From assembly GCA_937926105.1 (NCBI GenBank), contig CALANS010000051.1:216601-280600 (forward strand): a stretch of 64,000 nucleotides of DNA. Direction: 5' to 3'. The stretch comes from an uncultured Actinomycetes bacterium (lineage in GTDB: Bacteria > Actinomycetota > Actinomycetes > Mycobacteriales > Nakamurellaceae). The position numbers and the translations under genes were made by a program. The notes under the pieces were generated by a model, which was not told the origin of the DNA, made no database searches, and saw only the letters and a program-made list of their open reading frames with translations. Positions 59,764 to 64,000 of this stretch are shown piece after piece (position 1 is the first letter of the stretch; each line of letters begins with the position of its first letter).

Positions 59764-60745
59764 CGATCCCCGCTCGGGGCCCGACGTCGGCGGCGCACCG
59801 GAATCCCATGTGCCCGGTGGAGGTGTCCGGGGTGTTCTGGGTGCGCCCCGCCGTGCGATACCGGTTGCAGTAGGACACGTGGCACAGGTACGACCCACCG
59901 CGCAGCACCCGGGTCGGACCGGCCGGCGGCCCCTGCGGATCGCGCCGGGTCCGGTCAGTCTCCCGCGTGTGCCAGTGCGCCGAGAAGAAGTCGGCCACCC
60001 ACTCCCAGACGTTCCCGGTCGTGTTGTACAGGCCGAACCCGTTGGGGGCGAACGCATCCGCCGGGGCGGTCGCCAGGTAGCCGTCGTCACCGGTGTTGCG
60101 CCTCGGGAACTCGCCCTGCCAGACGTTCATTCGATGTTCCCCGCCGGGCTGCAACTCATCGCCCCAGGGGAACGTCGAGCCCTCCCGCCCGCCTCGGCAG
60201 GCGCGCTCCCACTCCGCCTCGGTGGGCAGCCGCTTGCCGGCCCAGGCCGCGTACGCCGCAGCGTCGTTCCACGAGACGTGCACCACCGGGTGGTCGCCCA
60301 GTCCCTGCAGGTCGCTGCGCGGGCCGTAGGGATGCGACCAGTCAGCACCGCGCACCGCCGTCCACCAGGGCGCGCCGGGCACCGTGCCGTCCATCACCGC
60401 GGACCGGTCCCGCCGGTCGATCAGGCCATCGAACACGAACGACCAGCCGAACCGGTCGGTCTCGGTCCGGTAGCCGGTGGCCGCGACAAAGGCGCCGAAC
60501 TGATCGTTCGTCACCGCCGTCGCGTCGATATGGAACTCCCCGACGTGCACCCGGCGCACCGGACCCTCCCCGTCGCCGGGGAAGGCATCCGGGGCGTCGT
60601 TGCCCATCGCGAACTCGCCGGCCGGGATGCGCACCATGCCGGTCAGGTCGGTGTGGTGGGTGGTGTGCGGGGCGGTCAGGTCGGCGATCGCCGGGCCGCT
60701 CGCGTCACCCGCCCCCGAGCGAGACGGCCCGCAGCACGCGCTCAC
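59756..60745 (-). CDS. formylglycine-generating enzyme
   Basis: A 329-residue FGE with MVRIPAGEFAMGND, HPVVHVSWNDAAAYAAWAGKRLPTEAEWERACRGG, NGFGLYNTTGNVWEWVADFF and HMGFRCAAD. The catalytic copper-binding cysteines are C288-x4-C293 (YLCHVSYC). The N-terminal CCGPSR motif is also seen in actinobacterial FGEs. It would oxidise the sulfatase CxPxR cysteine to formylglycine in the cytosol. GTG 60745 starts the protein. It heads a unit with two DUF202 genes and is the second FGE-type gene within 5 kb. Confidence 0.92.
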   Translation of the reverse strand: MSACCGPSRSGAGDASGPAIADLTAPHTTHHTDLTGMVRIPAGEFAMGNDAPDAFPGDGEGPVRRVHVGEFHIDATAVTNDQFGAFVAATGYRTETDRFGWSFVFDGLIDRRDRSAVMDGTVPGAPWWTAVRGADWSHPYGPRSDLQGLGDHPVVHVSWNDAAAYAAWAGKRLPTEAEWERACRGGREGSTFPWGDELQPGGEHRMNVWQGEFPRRNTGDDGYLATAPADAFAPNGFGLYNTTGNVWEWVADFFSAHWHTRETDRTRRDPQGPPAGPTRVLRGGSYLCHVSYCNRYRTAGRTQNTPDTSTGHMGFRCAADVGPRAGIDA

Positions 60746-60771
60746 GGCCGCCGCTCCCGTTTCGCCGCCAG

Positions 60772-60837
60772 GTTCGCGGATCTACAGCGCTGTTGTGCGT
60801 CCAAAACGGCGCAAAACCGTGCTGCAGATCCGCGAAC
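60772..60837. repeat. 66-base near-perfect hairpin between glyA and the FGE gene
   Basis: Left arm 60772-60788 (GTTCGCGGATCTACAGC) and right arm 60821-60837 (GCTGCAGATCCGCGAAC) pair over 17 bases with one mismatch. The 32-base interior (GTTGTGCG ... CGCAAAAC) is itself partly complementary, so nearly the whole element folds into one stem. It lies downstream of the glyA stop and could be its terminator, or a small dispersed palindromic element. Confidence 0.7.
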
Positions 60838-60859
60838 ATCGAGCGCGGGCATCGGCCGG

Positions 60860-62191
60860 TCAGCCCAGGGTCGGGTACAGCGGGCGACGGACGGCCAGCG
60901 CCGACACCCGGTCCGACAGCGACTGCGCCAGGGCGGGGTCCAGCTCGCCCGCGGGGGCGGTCAGTGCGCCGGCGATGATGTCGGCCACCTCCACGAAGTC
61001 CTCGTCACCGAATCCCCTGGTCGCCAGCGCCGGGGTGCCGATGCGCAGCCCGGAGGTCACCATCGGGGGGCGCGGGTCGAACGGCACCGCGTTCCGGTTG
61101 ACCGTGATCCCGATCGAATGCAGCCTGTCCTCGGCCGCACGGCCGTCCATATCGGACTCGCGCAGGTCCACCAGCACCAGGTGCACGTCGGTCCCGCCGG
61201 TCAGCACCGTCACCCCCGCGTCGGCCACGTCGGACTGCGTTAGCCGCTCTGCCAGTAGCCGCGCCCCACGCTGAGTGCGCTCCATGCGCTCACGGAACGA
61301 CGGGTCCGCGGCCATCTTGAATGCCACCGCCTTGGCGGCGATCACGTGTTCCAACGGCCCGCCCTGTTGGCCCGGGAACACCGCGGAGTTGATCTTTTTG
61401 GCCAGATCCGCGTCGTTGGTCAGGATGACCCCGCCGCGCGGCCCGCCCAGCGTCTTGTGCGTGGTGGTGGTGGTGATGTGTGCGTGCGGTACCGGTGACG
61501 GGTGCAGCCCGGCCGCCACCAGCCCGGCGAAGTGCGCCATGTCCACCAGCAGGTAGGCGCCCACCTCGTCGGCAATCTCCCGGAACCGGGCGAAGTCCAG
61601 CTGTCGGGGATAGGCCGACCAGCCGGCGATGATCAGCTTCGGCCGATGCTGCCGGGCCATCGCGGCGACCTCGTCCATGTCGACGCGGTAGTCCTCCTTG
61701 GACACCTCGTACGCGGCGACCTCGTACAGCAACCCGGAAAAGTTGATCCGCATGCCGTGGGTCAGGTGCCCGCCGTGTGCCAGCGACAGGCCCAGGATGG
61801 TGTCGCCCGGCTTGATCAGGGCCGCGTAGGCGGCGGCGTTGGCCTGCGCCCCGGAGTGCGGCTGCACATTGGCGTAGCCGGCACCGAACAGCTCCTTGAT
61901 CCGGGCGATGGCCAGCCGTTCGGTGACGTCGACGTTCTCGCAGCCCCCGTAGTAGCGCCGCCCCGGGTAGCCCTCGGCGTACTTGTTGGTCATCACCGAG
62001 CCCTGCGCCTGCATGGCGGCGACCGGCGCGAAGTTCTCCGACGCGATCATCTCCAGCGTCTGCTGCTGGCGGTGCAGTTCGGCGGTGATCGCCGCGTAGA
62101 CCTCCGGGTCGGCCTCGGCGAGCGTCGCGTCGGGGCCGGGCCAGGGCCGAGCGGCCGGCTGGGACGTCGAGGCGGTGTCGGGGGCTGTCAT
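60860..62191 (-). CDS. glyA: serine hydroxymethyltransferase
   Basis: A 443-residue fold-type I PLP enzyme interconverting serine and glycine with tetrahydrofolate. The PLP lysine is K246 in [15 protein letters not shown]. Other signatures are [39 protein letters not shown] and the Asp-His pair in [14 protein letters not shown] 62191 has AAGG upstream at good spacing. It stands alone; a long hairpin follows its stop. Confidence 0.96.
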   Translation of the reverse strand: MTAPDTASTSQPAARPWPGPDATLAEADPEVYAAITAELHRQQQTLEMIASENFAPVAAMQAQGSVMTNKYAEGYPGRRYYGGCENVDVTERLAIARIKELFGAGYANVQPHSGAQANAAAYAALIKPGDTILGLSLAHGGHLTHGMRINFSGLLYEVAAYEVSKEDYRVDMDEVAAMARQHRPKLIIAGWSAYPRQLDFARFREIADEVGAYLLVDMAHFAGLVAAGLHPSPVPHAHITTTTTHKTLGGPRGGVILTNDADLAKKINSAVFPGQQGGPLEHVIAAKAVAFKMAADPSFRERMERTQRGARLLAERLTQSDVADAGVTVLTGGTDVHLVLVDLRESDMDGRAAEDRLHSIGITVNRNAVPFDPRPPMVTSGLRIGTPALATRGFGDEDFVEVADIIAGALTAPAGELDPALAQSLSDRVSALAVRRPLYPTLG

Positions 62192-62332
62192 GGCGAGCCT
62201 TTCTGCTGGCGAGCACGGAGCCGGGTGCGAGGCCGGGCGCGCCGAAGCGCCTGCGCCGACCGGCACGGGTCAACGGTAGTGGACGGGGTCGGGCGTCCCA
62301 GGACCGGCCGACGGCCCCGGGCACGTGCCGGG

Positions 62333-63409
62333 TCAGCCGCCCAGGTAGGCGATCACCCCGGCGGCGATCCCCGCGGCGTAGCGCTGCTGGCCGTCCGCGG
62401 AGGACATCAGCGCGGCCTCGGCGGCGTTGCGCATGTTGCCGCACTCGATCATCACGGTCGGTCGTAGCGACAGGTTCAGCCCGGCCAGGTCCGACCGGGA
62501 CCACAGGCCGTCTTGTCCCAGGGCGTTGCTGGCCGGGAAGTTCGCGCCGGCCAGCCCGTCCCGGATGGCGGCGGCCAACTCGTCCGAGCGCGCGGCCATC
62601 GCCTGACCGGCCGGGGGCCGGGACGCCGTCATCACGTAGAAGCCCTTGATGTCCGCGGATTCCCCATCGCCGTGGATGGAGACCACCGCGTCGGCATGCG
62701 CGTCGTTGCCGATGGCGGCCCGCTTGTTGACGCACGGTCCGATGCCATCGTCCGAGTCCCGCGTCATCACGACGGTGATGCCCTTGGCCTGCAGCGCATC
62801 CCGCAGTGCAAGGCCCACCTGCCAGTTGAACCGGTATTCCGGGTAGCCGTCGTTGGTCTCGGTGCCGGTGGTGTTGCAGTTCTTGTACTCGCCGAAGCCG
62901 GCCGGCACCTGCTTGTTGATGATCTCCGGATGCAGGTGGTTGGCGCCGTTGTGCCCCGGATCGACCACCACAACCTTGCCGGCCAGCGAGCCGTGTCCGG
63001 CCGGCGGACCGGTCGGCGAGCTGCGGGTGGTCGGCGAGGTGGCGGTGCTGCGATGCGGAGTGCTGCGTGGGGCGGGCGTGCTGCGGGAGGTGACGGTGTC
63101 GGCGGATGTCCGGCTGGGCGTGACGGTGACGGTGGTGGTGACGACCGCGTCGTCGCCGGAGCTCGCTCCGGTCGGGGGCGCCACGACGGTGATGGCGCTC
63201 TGCCGGGAGGAGGGGGCGCTCGAGGCGGTCGATGGCGCGCCGGTCGGTGCGGAGCCGCCGGTCGGTACCGGGGCGTTCGACGTTGCCGAGCTGCCGGCGC
63301 CCGTTGCCGGTGAGCCGCTCGGACCGGGCGCGACCGTGGGTGCGGCACATCCCGCACCGATCAGGGCGCCGGTCAGCAGGACGGCCAGCAGCATGGGTCG
63401 CGCGCGCAT
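62333..63409 (-). CDS. lipoprotein N-acetylmuramoyl-L-alanine amidase (Amidase_3)
   Basis: A 358-residue exported peptidoglycan hydrolase. The N-terminus MRARPMLLAVLLTGALIGAGC has a lipobox (IGAGC, Cys21). A Ser/Thr/Pro linker of about 120 residues follows, then the zinc amidase domain with VVVDPGHNG, a middle Glu/His region, SIHGDGES and the catalytic Glu in PTVMIECGNMRN. It should cut the lactyl-L-Ala bond of cell-wall peptidoglycan from the outer membrane face. ATG 63409 is chosen for the lipoprotein signal; the open frame upstream overlaps other features. Confidence 0.92.
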   Translation of the reverse strand: MRARPMLLAVLLTGALIGAGCAAPTVAPGPSGSPATGAGSSATSNAPVPTGGSAPTGAPSTASSAPSSRQSAITVVAPPTGASSGDDAVVTTTVTVTPSRTSADTVTSRSTPAPRSTPHRSTATSPTTRSSPTGPPAGHGSLAGKVVVVDPGHNGANHLHPEIINKQVPAGFGEYKNCNTTGTETNDGYPEYRFNWQVGLALRDALQAKGITVVMTRDSDDGIGPCVNKRAAIGNDAHADAVVSIHGDGESADIKGFYVMTASRPPAGQAMAARSDELAAAIRDGLAGANFPASNALGQDGLWSRSDLAGLNLSLRPTVMIECGNMRNAAEAALMSSADGQQRYAAGIAAGVIAYLGG

Positions 63410-63566
63410 GACGGCCAGCCTGCCAGGTCGGTGCCGCTTCTCGCGGCAGCCACGCTTCGGCCCGGCCTCGCGGACGCCACGCGGGTGGCAGCCGCGAGGC
63501 GCGGACGCCCGACACCCCCGCGCACTACGCTGGGGCCCGACCGCATAGCGAAGGGACACCCTGACG

Positions 63567-64000
63567 ATGCAGCCAGGCGGATTCGATCTGGGCCAGTTGA
63601 TGGCATCGGCGCAGCAGATGCAGGCCGAGGTGGAGCAGGCGCAGGCGTCGCTGGCGCAGGCTCGGGTGACGGGCAGCGCCGGCGGCGGCCTGGTGCGCGC
63701 CGAGGTCAATGGCAATGGCGAACTGGTGGGCATGGTGATCGACCCGTCGGTGGTCGATCCGGCCGACACCGAGACCCTCGCCGATCTGGTGGTCGCCGCG
63801 GTGCGGGACGGGGCGCGGGCGGCGGCCGACCTGACGCAGAAGACCATGGGGTCGGTCGCCGGAGGGTTGATGGGCGGCCTCGCCCTGCCCGGGTTGGAAC
63901 TGCCCGGCCTGGGCGGCGGCGCACCGTACGAGGGCGACCTGGACCAGGACGACGGCGAAGACGAGGACGACGGCGAAGACGAGGACGACGGCGAAGACGA
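63567..64000 (+). CDS. YbaB/EbfC nucleoid-associated protein (runs off the window)
   Basis: At least 144 residues are in the window. ATG 63567 opens with the YbaB pattern: a helical segment (LMASAQQMQAEVEQAQASLAQARVTGSAGGG), then LVRAEVNGNGELVGMVIDPSVV and a second helix (LADLVVAAVRDGARAAADLTQKTMG). YbaB binds DNA and lies between dnaX and recR in most bacteria, as expected here. After the conserved part there is a Gly/Leu/Pro segment and a highly acidic repeat tail (EDEDDG units) that is still continuing at the edge. Confidence 0.9.
   Translation, partial: MQPGGFDLGQLMASAQQMQAEVEQAQASLAQARVTGSAGGGLVRAEVNGNGELVGMVIDPSVVDPADTETLADLVVAAVRDGARAAADLTQKTMGSVAGGLMGGLALPGLELPGLGGGAPYEGDLDQDDGEDEDDGEDEDDGED
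63950..64000. repeat. 18-base tandem repeat encoding an acidic tail
   Basis: The unit GACGACGGCGAAGACGAG is present almost three times before the window ends and encodes DDGEDE. It is in frame with ybaB. Confidence 0.85.

Noticed and set aside
1..64000. CRISPR array, prophage or insertion sequence
   Set aside because: No regularly spaced repeats, phage structural genes, integrases or transposases were recognised.

Overview
The window is high-GC, gene-dense DNA from an actinobacterium (Actinomycetota). Supporting signs are frequent GTG starts, chains of 4-base ATGA/GTGA overlaps, a DUF222/HNH (13E12-type) protein, a divergent Ku/LigD end-joining pair, a SigB/SigF-type sigma operon with RsbW-like kinases, and the order tRNA-Ser / SRP RNA / dnaX / ybaB at the right end. 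I cannot name the genus. Most of the window looks chromosomal and stable. There is a small accessory patch near 28.2-31.4 kb, and I see no prophage, integrase, IS transposase or CRISPR array.

Region 1 (about 1-21.4 kb) reads as one catabolic island for D-amino-acid-containing or N-acylated peptides, possibly cell-wall (muro)peptides. It holds two acetyl-xylan-esterase-like hydrolases; a GNAT N-acyltransferase translationally coupled to an enolase-superfamily N-succinylamino acid racemase; a minus-strand operon of M55 D-aminopeptidase, M20 deacylase/peptidase, a SxxK serine hydrolase and an S9 peptidase; and a divergent seven-gene operon of a complete peptide ABC importer, an N-acyl-D-amino-acid deacylase and a PLP dehydratase/racemase. 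Beyond these lie a SIS-domain protein (RpiR-like without its DNA-binding domain), a proline-iminopeptidase-like hydrolase and a second SxxK serine hydrolase. Together they give import, cleavage of D-residues, deacylation, D-to-L inversion through an N-succinyl intermediate, and deamination. Candidate promoters and palindromic operators lie in the divergent gaps.

Region 2 (21.4-36.4 kb) is mixed. It has an EamA transporter, an ECF sigma factor with a membrane partner, purB, an ABC-2 exporter of three genes, and an intergenic/accessory patch with a methyltransferase, a decayed FtsX-like fragment and an AAA/DUF4143 ATPase. These are followed by an M3 oligopeptidase, an MgtC-like membrane protein, purC and a thiolase. 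Region 3 (36.4-47.1 kb) has the stress sigma operon with a recognisable SigF-type promoter, a STAS antagonist, a GlsB/YeaQ-type membrane protein, Ku and LigD, a second ABC exporter and the HNH protein.

Region 4 (47.2-55.1 kb) is dominated by a secreted protein of about 2,300 residues with two homologous halves, InlB-like repeats and three C-terminal SLH domains. Directly downstream is a frameshifted small secreted-protein gene. Region 5 (55.3-64 kb) is core: tRNA-Ser(GGA), SRP RNA, dnaX, glyA, a lipoprotein amidase and ybaB (cut by the window end). Two formylglycine-generating-enzyme-like proteins are interspersed, one in an operon with two DUF202 membrane proteins.
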